DNA from: Prolixibacteraceae bacterium
GTDB taxonomy: Bacteria > Bacteroidota > Bacteroidia > Bacteroidales > Prolixibacteraceae
NCBI GenBank assembly: GCA_017998095.1
Contig: JAGODU010000102.1
Location: 1-13,967 of the forward strand
Reading direction: 5' to 3'
Length of the DNA stretch: 13,967 nt
Translations under genes and position numbers: made by a program
Notes under the pieces: generated by a model
The model's database searches: none
What the model saw: only the letters and a program-made list of their open reading frames with translations
What the model was told of the DNA's origin: nothing
In this document: positions 1 through 6,518 of the stretch, piece after piece
Numbering within the stretch: position 1 is the first letter of the stretch
Layout: each line of letters opens with the position of its first letter

Positions 1-420
1 ATAGGCGATTTCGGTCTGTCAAAAAGCTATATCCTTCATGGCGGAACAATCACAAAGGCGGGGGAATTTGCCGGCACCCTTTTTTACTGCGCCCCCGAGC
101 AGATATTTAACTTTAAGGACGTAAGGCCGCATACTGATATATACTCTATAGGAATGACATTATATCATATAATTACAGGTGAATATCCGTATGACTTTCC
201 CACAAGACAAAGGTTTGTTGAGATGGCAAAACAAGGACAACGGCCGAGAGACCCGATAGACATAATATTAAGCGCTGATAAGCCTACGCCGATCGAGAAG
301 AAAAGATCAGATATTCCGGGAAAGCTGGCAAAGGCAATAAATAAGGCAATCGAGAAGGATGCATCAAAACGTTTCAAATCGGCAGAGGAATTTAAAAATG
401 CTTTATCGGGTGCTTTATGA
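1..420 (+). CDS. Serine/threonine protein kinase, C-terminal part (5' end outside window)
   Basis: The frame is open from the first base and encodes 139 residues of a Hanks-type Ser/Thr kinase C-lobe. It begins at the DFG motif (residues 3-5, IGDFGLSK), which binds the ATP-associated metal. It continues through an activation segment with an APE-type motif (CAPEQ) and the conserved DIYSIGMTLY helix, and ends with the arginine-containing final segment (DASKRF). The glycine loop, catalytic Lys and HRD motif must lie upstream of the window. An internal ATG at 154 is not a plausible start because the kinase motifs precede it. Its TGA shares the sequence ATGA with the start of the PP2C gene, so the two are probably translationally coupled as a kinase/phosphatase pair. 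No domain follows the kinase fold, so any sensor or membrane domain would be N-terminal. Confidence 0.93.
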   Translation: MGDFGLSKSYILHGGTITKAGEFAGTLFYCAPEQIFNFKDVRPHTDIYSIGMTLYHIITGEYPYDFPTRQRFVEMAKQGQRPRDPIDIILSADKPTPIEKKRSDIPGKLAKAINKAIEKDASKRFKSAEEFKNALSGAL

Positions 421-1151
421 AAGTAGTCCATAAAACCTATACCGGCAGGGTACGAGAACATAACGAGGATTATGTCTTTGTAGACAAAAGAAGGGGCATC
501 TTCATTCTCGCAGACGGTATGGGCGGACATCAGGCCGGAGAAATCGCAAGCGAACTGGCCGTCAAAACAGCCTATTCATTTTTAGTCCCCCATTTTTTAA
601 AGGGGGGTAAGGGGGGCTTAGAATCCGAAACCGATATTAACAAACTTCTTCTCAGTGCTATGTTTGCAGCCAATGATGCAGTGCTCAACAAAGCAAAGAC
701 TGACCTTAATCTCATGGGTATGGGCACAACCCTTATAATTGTAATCGCCAGAAATAACGTTGCTCATATATGCCATGTCGGCGACAGCAGGGTATACCTC
801 ATAAGGGACGGCATAAAGCAGATTACAAAAGACCATACCCTTGGTGATTATCTTGTAGAACATAAACTTATGACACGAGAGCAGGTTCCTCCTCAAAAAT
901 GGCACACCCTTACCCAGGCAGTCGGAACATCAAAAGATTTAGCCCCAGAACTCAATCCCATTAATCTGCTGGAGGGTGACATTCTTCTATTATGCTCAGA
1001 CGGCCTTACGGATATGCTTTCTGATGGTGAAATTCAGCATGTAATTCAGCAATATAGCAAAAATCTCAATAAGACTGTAAATAATCTCATAAAAGAAGCA
1101 AACGGGAAAGGTGGAAGGGATAACATATCAATTGTGCTTATACAAATCTAA
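417..1151 (+). CDS. PP2C-family Ser/Thr protein phosphatase
   Basis: This 244-residue protein is a bacterial PP2C (PPM) metal-dependent phosphatase of the Stp/PrpC type, which removes phosphate from Ser/Thr residues. Metal-binding motifs are in canonical order: NED at 16-18, ADGMGGH at 32-38, GMGTT at 101-105, VGDSR at 121-125, CSDGLTD at 193-199 and GGRDN at 232-236. Length fits a single-domain soluble enzyme, with no signal peptide or membrane segment. It overlaps the preceding kinase by 4 bases, the usual antagonistic kinase-phosphatase arrangement. Residues 58-68 (PHFLKGGKGGL) are glycine-rich, fall between conserved motifs and are encoded by a C/G-tract palindromic repeat, so they look like an in-frame repeat insertion. 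All metal-binding residues are kept, so activity is expected. Confidence 0.95.
   Translation: MKVVHKTYTGRVREHNEDYVFVDKRRGIFILADGMGGHQAGEIASELAVKTAYSFLVPHFLKGGKGGLESETDINKLLLSAMFAANDAVLNKAKTDLNLMGMGTTLIIVIARNNVAHICHVGDSRVYLIRDGIKQITKDHTLGDYLVEHKLMTREQVPPQKWHTLTQAVGTSKDLAPELNPINLLEGDILLLCSDGLTDMLSDGEIQHVIQQYSKNLNKTVNNLIKEANGKGGRDNISIVLIQI
587..616. repeat. C/G-tract palindromic repeat inside the PP2C gene
   Basis: A run of five C, an A/T-rich centre and two runs of six G form an imperfect hairpin, then a second G-run. The composition differs sharply from the surrounding AT-rich coding sequence. Read in the gene frame it gives a short Lys/Gly-rich peptide. Short dispersed repeats of this type, encoding peptides like FLKGGKGG, are common in several environmental phyla. 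That this one is a dispersed repeat is inferred, because only one copy lies in the window. Confidence 0.55.
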
Positions 1152-1171
1152 TTGTAAACGTTGCATATGCC

Positions 1172-1205
1172 TTGACATATATCAGTATAATGCTATACTG
1201 ATATA
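1172..1205 (+). promoter_or_regulatory. Promoter with overlapping palindromic operator for the VapBC-type module
   Basis: A perfect -35 box (TTGACA, 1172-1177) is followed after 16 bases by a -10-like TATACT (1194-1199). A near-perfect palindrome with 12-base arms (1178-1189 and 1194-1205, loop ATGC) covers the spacer and -10. A TATAAT also occurs at 1186-1191 but is too close to the -35. RHH antitoxins normally bind palindromes over their own promoter, so this is the likely autoregulatory operator. The ribosome site AAGGAG (1206-1211) follows directly, leaving a very short leader if transcription starts near 1206. Confidence 0.75.
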
Positions 1206-1218
1206 AAGGAGACTGATT

Positions 1219-1464
1219 ATGGGTATGACAAAAAGGGTTCAATTCTTTTTTCCGGACGACCTGTTGACTGAAATAGAAAGAGAATCTCAAAGGAGAGAAG
1301 TTTCAATGGCTCAGTTTGTCCGGGAGGCTGTAAATAAATACCTGGAAGAGATAAAAGGAAAATCTTCAGAAAAAGATACCCTTGATGAACTGGCAGGGTT
1401 CATTGAGATAGGAACCGATCTATCAGAAAATCACGATAAGTATCTTTACGGAGAGAAGGCTTGA
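1219..1464 (+). CDS. vapB: Ribbon-helix-helix antitoxin (VapB/CopG type)
   Basis: This 81-residue protein has an N-terminal ribbon-helix-helix DNA-binding fold: a short beta-strand (KRVQFFFP, about residues 5-12), then helices DDLLTEIERESQRR and SMAQFVREAVNKYLEEI. In such antitoxins two strands pair into a DNA-contacting ribbon. The acidic, flexible C-terminal third probably wraps the toxin. AAGGAG at 1206-1211 lies seven bases before ATG 1219; a second in-frame ATG at 1225 is possible. The gene overlaps the PIN-domain toxin by 4 bases, the classic antitoxin-first order. The upstream palindrome is its likely target. The symbol reflects module type, not a confirmed orthologue. Confidence 0.85.
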   Translation: MGMTKRVQFFFPDDLLTEIERESQRREVSMAQFVREAVNKYLEEIKGKSSEKDTLDELAGFIEIGTDLSENHDKYLYGEKA

Positions 1465-1871
1465 AGGTCTTCGTTGATACCTCTGCCTGGGTTGCCTACT
1501 TCGATAAAAAAGACACAAACCATGAAAATGCTCTGAATATCTGGCAACAGTTGAAAAGAGAAAGGGCTATCCTCTGCACAACCGACTACATCCTTGATGA
1601 AACACTGACGCTCCTCAAAATAAGGGCAGGCAGTGATGCATCGCTTATAGCGGTAAACGCAATCATAAAAAGTCCAAGCACAGAAGTAATCTGGGTAAAA
1701 GAAAAACTTTTTATGGGCGCTTTAAAATTATTTGAAAAATACAAAGACCAGCGCTTCAGTTTTACCGACTGTATCTCCTTCGAGGTTATGAAAATATCAA
1801 ACATCCAGAAAGCCTTTGCCTTCGATGTTGACTTTCTGAAATCAGGGTTTGAGGTATTCGACATAAACTGA
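1461..1871 (+). CDS. vapC: PIN-domain toxin ribonuclease (VapC type)
   Basis: This 136-residue PIN-domain protein resembles VapC toxins, Mg-dependent endoribonucleases that usually cut tRNA or rRNA. The acidic active-site residues are present: D6 in the opening VFVDTSAW, E47 in YILDETLTLL, D103 in FSFTDCISF and D122/D124 in AFAFDVDF near the C-terminus. Length is typical for VapC. The start is TTG at 1461, overlapping the antitoxin stop (TTGA), with a GGAGAGAAGG ribosome site inside the end of the antitoxin gene, so expression is probably coupled to and limited by that of the antitoxin. The pair sits between two kinase genes and is probably a later arrival there. The substrate cannot be told from sequence. 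Confidence 0.88.
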   Translation: MKVFVDTSAWVAYFDKKDTNHENALNIWQQLKRERAILCTTDYILDETLTLLKIRAGSDASLIAVNAIIKSPSTEVIWVKEKLFMGALKLFEKYKDQRFSFTDCISFEVMKISNIQKAFAFDVDFLKSGFEVFDIN

Positions 1872-1936
1872 TTTTTATAAGGAATTACAAGCATTTACCT
1901 ATTAAGTTTTGAAAAAAATGCGGACAGGGTTATAAA

Positions 1937-4900
1937 GTGGCGCTTGAAGATGATGTTCCTTTAAACTGGCAGCCCGGTCAGATAATTGCAGATTTATATC
2001 AAGTAGAAGATATGACCTCGGGCGGCATGGGTGCAGTTTATTTTGTTAAGCATTTAAAGTGGGGAATAAAGCTTGCTGTTAAAACACCACTTCCTCAAAT
2101 TGTCAGCAACGAATCAGTCATGAGACGATTCATAAAAGAAGCAGAAACATGGGTAAATCTTGGTTTACATCCTAATATTGCAAGTTGTCACTATGTGAGG
2201 ATGATGGGCGGAATTCCACGCATATTTATTGAATATGTGGATGGGGGCAGCTTAAAGGATTGGATTATTGGACTGGAGGGCTATTCACACAAAGCCCCTC
2301 CTCTGTTTCCATATTTACCTCCAGATAACAAGGTGGTAAGGGAAAAAAGAAGAGAAAAAGAAAGAATAATGAAACGGCATTTGTCTGCAGGACCATCATT
2401 ATTTCCAATGAGCAAAGAGATACTGAGGACAATAGGCGAAAATCTCGATCTCGCCATTCAAATATGCAGGGGCATGCAGTATGTACACGAAGAAGGTGTA
2501 ATCCATAGAGATTTGAAACCTGCAAACTGTCTTGTTACAAAGGATGGAACAATAAAGGTAACAGATTTTGGTATCGCAAAGATAGGAGACGACATCGAGA
2601 CAATATCGAGTTTAGAAATGATACAAACAGGAGAGGAAAGTATTTCTATAACAGGGAGTAGTTTTGGAACGCCCGAATATATGTCTCCGGAACAATTTGT
2701 GGATGCAAAGCGAGTGGGAAGAGGGTCAGATATTTATTCGTTCGGTGTAATGCTTTATGAGATGGTATGTGGAAAGAAACCTTTCGTGATGCCGGGGACT
2801 ATGCTACCAGTTGCAAGGGAAATATTTTACAGAAACGCTCATTTATATGAGAAACCTGTTGCGCCTTTTACCGTCTGGAAAGAATGTCATCGTGGTTTAA
2901 ACAACTTGGTATTAAAGTGTCTTGAGAAGAATCAGGAAAATAGACCGAAATCCTTTAGCGAGATCGAGGAAGAACTTTTAAGAATTTATGGCGAGATAAC
3001 AGGAGAATTATATCTAAGGCAAAAACCTGATAAAATTAAGCTTCGGGCAGATGCCTTAAATAACAAAGCGTTATCATTGCTGGATTTAGGGCACGAAAAA
3101 GAAGCAGATAAGTGCTGGGAAGAGGCATTGAAACATGATCCATCTCATCTTGCCGCCATATTTAATCAAGGATATAGCCTATGGCAAAAAGGTATGCCTT
3201 ACCATTATATATTAGAAAAACCAATGTATATAATAAAACATATCCATGAAAACAATCCTGATTACTGGCGTTACCGTGCATGGTTACATTACGAACGAGG
3301 TGAGACAGAAGCTATAGAGGTAATCCAGAACTCGAAACATAGAATCACTGATCCTGAGTTTTTGAAAGCGCTTAACGATCCAGGCAGACCATTAGGAAGA
3401 CTGATACGCACTTTTGGGGTACTTATTAAAGCGGTGCACAATATCACTTTTTCACCTGAAGGAACACGCGTGCTATCGGGAATAGATGATGGAACCCTCA
3501 TACTCTGGGATGTAGAAACTGGCAGAGAAATACGACAGCTTACAGGACATACCGATGAAGTATCCTCTATTGCCTTTTCCCCTGATGGACAATATGTGAT
3601 ATCAGGGAGTCATGATAATACCCTCAGACTTTGGGAAGTAGAAACTGGCAGAGAAATACGACAGTTTGATGGACACAATGATGCTGTAATATCTGCTGCC
3701 TTTTCTCCTACTGGGGAATGTATCTTTTCCATAGATTCAAGCAGTACGGTCAGGATGTGGGAGACATTTACAGGTAAGGAGATGCTGCTTTGTGAGATAA
3801 ACGATGATTTTCCACTTGGATTTACCTTTTTCTCTAATGGAAAATACCTAATTTCGATAGATGATTATAACACCATCAAGCTTTGGGGGACACCAACTGG
3901 CAAGGAACTTCAACGTTTTGAAGGACATACAGGTTGGGTATCATCTGTTTCCCTATCCCCAGATGGAAAATATGTGATATCAGGGGGTAGCGATAATACC
4001 CTCATACTTTGGGATGTAGAGACCGGTAGAAAAATACGACAGCTTGACGGACATACAAAAAGTGTAGAATCTATCGCCTTTTCCCCAGATGGAAAATATG
4101 TGATATCAGGGGGTCGCGATTATACACTGAGACTCTGGGATGTAGTAACAGGTAAAAAAATTGGATGTTTTGAAGGACATGAAGAGCCGGTTGTCTCCGT
4201 TGCATTTTCCCCTGATGGAAGATATGTGCTGTCAGGAAGTGATGATGGAAACCTCATACTATGTGATGCAAAAACAGTCAGAGAATTAAGACGGTTTAAG
4301 AAATATGCCGAAGTATCCTTTTTTGATATTTCCCCAGATGGAAAATATGCTTTATCAGAGGGCGATGATGGATTTTTAAGGCTCTGGGACGTAGAAGTTG
4401 GTGAAGAAATACAGCTTTTTGAGGACCATGGCGGAAAAGCTGGTCATATTTACCCCTCTGTAGATGGAAAATATGCGTTATTAGAAAGTCATGATAGGCA
4501 TTTCAATCTCTTGGACGTAGAAACTGGTAAAGAAATGCGCCGGTTTGATAGACATAAGATAAACTCTGCCGCTTATTCACCAGATGGGAAATATGTGTTA
4601 TCAGAAAGTGATGATGGAACTTTCAGACTTTGTAATGTAAAAACAGGTAAAGAAATTCTACCGTTTTACGATTTGGTATACTCCGTTGCTTTTTCTCCAG
4701 ATGGAAAATATGTACTATCGGGTGGTAACGAAACCCTCAGACTCTGGGATGTAGAAACTGGCAGAGAACTTATATGTTTCCAAGGACATCAAGATAGTGT
4801 GTGCTCTGTCGCCTTTTCCTCAGATGGAAGATATGTACTGTCAGGGAGTTTGGATGGGACTATCGAACAGTGGGAAGCAAGATTCTCAACAAAGACATTT

Positions 4901-5995
4901 AAAGAGATTCACCCTTACCCTGTACTATCACGTATCAGGTCTAATGCCGAGTTTTTATGGGATTTAAGAAAGGTAAAAGATCTCCTCGCATCGGCAAAAA
5001 AATGTATCGAGAAGGATTCATTTCTGGAGGCTTATCTTTTTCTTCGGCAGATTCAGGTTTTATCTGGACACGAAAGAGATAAGGAGATTGTTGATCTCAT
5101 AACCCAGTGTGGTCTCAATGGGAATGGTAGACGCAGATATATCAAATCAGATTGGCAATCAGCAACCTTTCAAAAATATAGTGGTGTTGTAAAATCAGTT
5201 GCATTTTCTCCTGATGGAAGATATGTGCTGTCAGGGGGAGGTAAAAATACCCCCATACTCTGGGATGTAGAAACTGGCAGAGAAATACGACAGTTTGATG
5301 GACATACGAAAGGTGTAGAATCTGTCGCATTTTCCCCAGATGGAAGGTATGTGCTGTCAGGAAGTTTGGACAGAGCCATTAGACTCTGGGATGTAGAAAC
5401 TGCTAAAGAAATTAGATGTTTTGAAGGACATACAGGGCAGGTTGTCTCTGTCGCATTTTCTCCTGATGGAAGATGCGTGCTGTCAGGGAGTTGGGATGAA
5501 ACCCTCAGGCTATGGGATGTAGAGACAGGTAAAGAAATTCGACAGTTTATATGGGATGTAGAGACAGGTAAAGAAATTCGACAGTTTAAAAGATATCCCA
5601 AATGGGTATACTCTGTCGCATTTTCCCCAGATGGAAGGTATGTGCTGTCAGGGAGTTTGGACAGAGCCATTAGACTCTGGGATGTAGAAACTGCTAAAGA
5701 AATTAGATGTTTTGAAGGACATAAAAGGCATGTTGTCTCTGTCGCATTTTCCCCAGATGGAAGGTATGTGCTGTCAGGGAGTTGGGATGAAACCCTCAGA
5801 CTCTGGGATGCAGAGACAGGTAAAGAAATTAGATGTTTTGAAGAACATACGGGAGGGGTTACCTCTGTCGCTTTTTCTTCTGACGGAACATATTTGCTGT
5901 CATCAGGAAGCGATACTATAAGGCTCAGGGTGATAGACTGGAATTGGGAATTTCCAGACACTATAAATAATTATGATAGAAAACCAAAATTGTAA
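1937..5995 (+). CDS. Ser/Thr protein kinase with TPR-like segment and 18 WD40 blades
   Basis: This 1352-residue protein joins a complete Hanks kinase to WD40 propellers. Kinase motifs: glycine loop SGGMGAVY (28-35), AVK with catalytic K49, HRDLKPAN (190-197, D192), DFG (210-212), GTPEYMSPE (244-252) and SDIYSFG (264-270). A basic insert of about 50 residues lies between helices D and E (about 112-165). A TPR-like helical pair follows (about 360-420). Then come 12 WD40 blades (about 496-980), a helical spacer (about 980-1078) and six blades (about 1078-1340). Several blades in the first array lost the Trp-Asp or Gly-His signature. No membrane segment is seen, so it is probably a cytoplasmic kinase with a large protein-binding scaffold. 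GTG 1937 is the only sensible start because an in-frame TGA lies at 1910-1912; ACAGGG gives a weak ribosome site. Targets are unknown. Confidence 0.93.
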   Translation: MALEDDVPLNWQPGQIIADLYQVEDMTSGGMGAVYFVKHLKWGIKLAVKTPLPQIVSNESVMRRFIKEAETWVNLGLHPNIASCHYVRMMGGIPRIFIEYVDGGSLKDWIIGLEGYSHKAPPLFPYLPPDNKVVREKRREKERIMKRHLSAGPSLFPMSKEILRTIGENLDLAIQICRGMQYVHEEGVIHRDLKPANCLVTKDGTIKVTDFGIAKIGDDIETISSLEMIQTGEESISITGSSFGTPEYMSPEQFVDAKRVGRGSDIYSFGVMLYEMVCGKKPFVMPGTMLPVAREIFYRNAHLYEKPVAPFTVWKECHRGLNNLVLKCLEKNQENRPKSFSEIEEELLRIYGEITGELYLRQKPDKIKLRADALNNKALSLLDLGHEKEADKCWEEALKHDPSHLAAIFNQGYSLWQKGMPYHYILEKPMYIIKHIHENNPDYWRYRAWLHYERGETEAIEVIQNSKHRITDPEFLKALNDPGRPLGRLIRTFGVLIKAVHNITFSPEGTRVLSGIDDGTLILWDVETGREIRQLTGHTDEVSSIAFSPDGQYVISGSHDNTLRLWEVETGREIRQFDGHNDAVISAAFSPTGECIFSIDSSSTVRMWETFTGKEMLLCEINDDFPLGFTFFSNGKYLISIDDYNTIKLWGTPTGKELQRFEGHTGWVSSVSLSPDGKYVISGGSDNTLILWDVETGRKIRQLDGHTKSVESIAFSPDGKYVISGGRDYTLRLWDVVTGKKIGCFEGHEEPVVSVAFSPDGRYVLSGSDDGNLILCDAKTVRELRRFKKYAEVSFFDISPDGKYALSEGDDGFLRLWDVEVGEEIQLFEDHGGKAGHIYPSVDGKYALLESHDRHFNLLDVETGKEMRRFDRHKINSAAYSPDGKYVLSESDDGTFRLCNVKTGKEILPFYDLVYSVAFSPDGKYVLSGGNETLRLWDVETGRELICFQGHQDSVCSVAFSSDGRYVLSGSLDGTIEQWEARFSTKTFKEIHPYPVLSRIRSNAEFLWDLRKVKDLLASAKKCIEKDSFLEAYLFLRQIQVLSGHERDKEIVDLITQCGLNGNGRRRYIKSDWQSATFQKYSGVVKSVAFSPDGRYVLSGGGKNTPILWDVETGREIRQFDGHTKGVESVAFSPDGRYVLSGSLDRAIRLWDVETAKEIRCFEGHTGQVVSVAFSPDGRCVLSGSWDETLRLWDVETGKEIRQFIWDVETGKEIRQFKRYPKWVYSVAFSPDGRYVLSGSLDRAIRLWDVETAKEIRCFEGHKRHVVSVAFSPDGRYVLSGSWDETLRLWDAETGKEIRCFEEHTGGVTSVAFSSDGTYLLSSGSDTIRLRVIDWNWEFPDTINNYDRKPKL
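5321..5840 (+). repeat. Recent two-blade duplication within the WD40 coding region
   Basis: Bases 5321-5432 and 5612-5723 are identical apart from one base over 112 positions. The next 78 positions (5433-5510 against 5724-5801) differ at only about nine. The offset is 291 bases, equal to two 42-residue blades (252 bases) plus the 39-base duplication described separately. The two-blade unit was therefore copied recently or kept alike by gene conversion. Confidence 0.9.
5511..5588 (+). repeat. Exact 39-base tandem duplication in the WD40 array
   Basis: Bases 5511-5549 and 5550-5588 are identical over all 39 positions. The duplication is in frame and adds 13 residues (IWDVETGKEIRQF repeated) between the last strand of one blade and the next. 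This breaks the 42-residue blade period. Perfect identity points to very recent replication slippage, or possibly an assembly artefact. Confidence 0.95.
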
Positions 5996-6044
5996 TTCTG
6001 TAAAATTGTTTTGGAATTTATATATATAGCTGACAATCAAAAGA

Positions 6045-6062
6045 GGACTCTGAATAGAGTCC
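6045..6062 (+). promoter_or_regulatory. Small hairpin in the leader of the 77-residue gene
   Basis: GGACTCT and AGAGTCC form a perfect 7-base stem with a GAAT loop, between the kinase-WD40 stop and the ribosome site of the next gene. Only three T follow soon after, so it is a poor terminator. It may be an mRNA processing, attenuation or stability element. Its role is not shown. Confidence 0.4.
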
Positions 6063-6088
6063 CAAGTTTGACAAAAAAGGAGAGTAAA

Positions 6089-6322
6089 ATGAAACAGTAT
6101 TTAGTTTTTATGGCAGATTTAGCCATAGCCCCTCTTCAGGGACAAAATCCTAGAGGTGGCAGAATCGAGAATCTTGATGAAATTGAGGCTGCACGAACTC
6201 TTGCCAAACGCGAAAAAGACAAATGGGATTTGGTGTTTGTTTACAGAAAACAGCAAAAAGGGCAACTTGAAAAAATTGAACAATACCAAAAAGGTAGAAA
6301 GTATGAGGTTGAAAAAGATTGA
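6089..6322 (+). CDS. Small hypothetical protein, 77 residues
   Basis: I do not recognise this protein. It starts with a hydrophobic strand (KQYLVFMADLAIAPL), then a Gly/Arg-rich turn (QNPRGGRIENL), a charged helix (about residues 29-44), a second strand (WDLVFVYRKQ) and a basic tail. This fits a compact soluble alpha/beta domain rather than a membrane protein. ATG 6089 is chosen because AAGGAG at 6077-6082 sits six bases before it; an upstream TTG at 6011 in the same frame has no ribosome site and would put the leader hairpin inside the coding region. It follows the kinase-WD40 gene on the same strand and precedes the accessory modules. It could be a kinase substrate or a small module component; the sequence does not decide. 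Confidence 0.7.
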   Translation: MKQYLVFMADLAIAPLQGQNPRGGRIENLDEIEAARTLAKREKDKWDLVFVYRKQQKGQLEKIEQYQKGRKYEVEKD

Positions 6323-6329
6323 TAGGAGA

Positions 6330-6447
6330 TTAAGGGAACACCCTAAAAGAGTAAATATCTTCTGGTGAAGATGTTGTCCTGAAAGAGATAAATTGTATAC
6401 GGCTATGATTTCTCAATTCAATGATATTGGTAATTTACCTGAAATTG
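6330..6447 (+). repeat. Leader repeat, copy A
   Basis: This non-coding stretch resembles 8155-8275 in order and spacing. Both hold TTAAG near the start, TGTTGTCCT about 41-42 bases later, then after six variable bases GATAAATTGT, then ATGATT with AATTCAAT opening a short reading frame. Over the 25-base core (6372-6396), 21 positions match copy B. It looks like the shared upstream region of two related genes now mostly lost. Confidence 0.6.
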
Positions 6448-6518
6448 TTTACTATATTGATGAAACGATTTCCCCAACAGTTTTTTATAGGCTGAACAAT
6501 AGATCGAACATTATATGA
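6405..6518 (+). pseudogene. 37-codon frame resembling the N-terminus of a DUF6932-type gene
   Basis: The frame begins MISQFNDIGNLPEI, close to the MIPxFNxxGNLPPG opening I recall for DUF6932-family proteins. It then loses resemblance and stops after 37 codons, whereas the family is much longer. Its TGA overlaps the ATG of the next gene (ATGA), so if translated it would act as a coupled leader frame. No good ribosome site precedes ATG 6405. I read it as a truncated gene start left by recombination; a functional leader peptide is possible. The family link rests on a short motif only. Confidence 0.4.

Noticed and set aside
165..530. Minus-strand frame opposite the kinase and PP2C junction
   Set aside because: It is a shadow of two well-supported plus-strand genes with no start signal or recognisable motif.
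3424..5930. Regular repeats considered as a CRISPR array or DNA satellite
   Set aside because: The period is about 126 bases, in frame, and each unit translates to a WD40 blade, so it is a protein repeat.
5170..5961. Long open frame on the minus strand (263 codons) opposite the WD40 blades
   Set aside because: It mirrors the repeated blades of a clear kinase-WD40 gene. A repeat in codon-periodic DNA keeps an antisense frame open, and the product is a repeat of low-complexity Ser/Pro/Leu segments with no start signal.
6011..6088. Upstream TTG start for the 77-residue gene
   Set aside because: There is no ribosome site before it, while AAGGAG lies at the right distance before ATG 6089, and the leader contains a hairpin.
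6156..6368. Second frame of 70 codons overlapping the 77-residue gene
   Set aside because: It is a +1 shadow rich in Lys and Asn with no ribosome site of its own.
6357..6372. ATCTTC/GAAGAT hairpin with a TGGT loop upstream of the DUF2971 gene
   Set aside because: A six-base AT-rich stem is weak and without a T-run; it lies within the leader repeat, where copy B does not conserve it.
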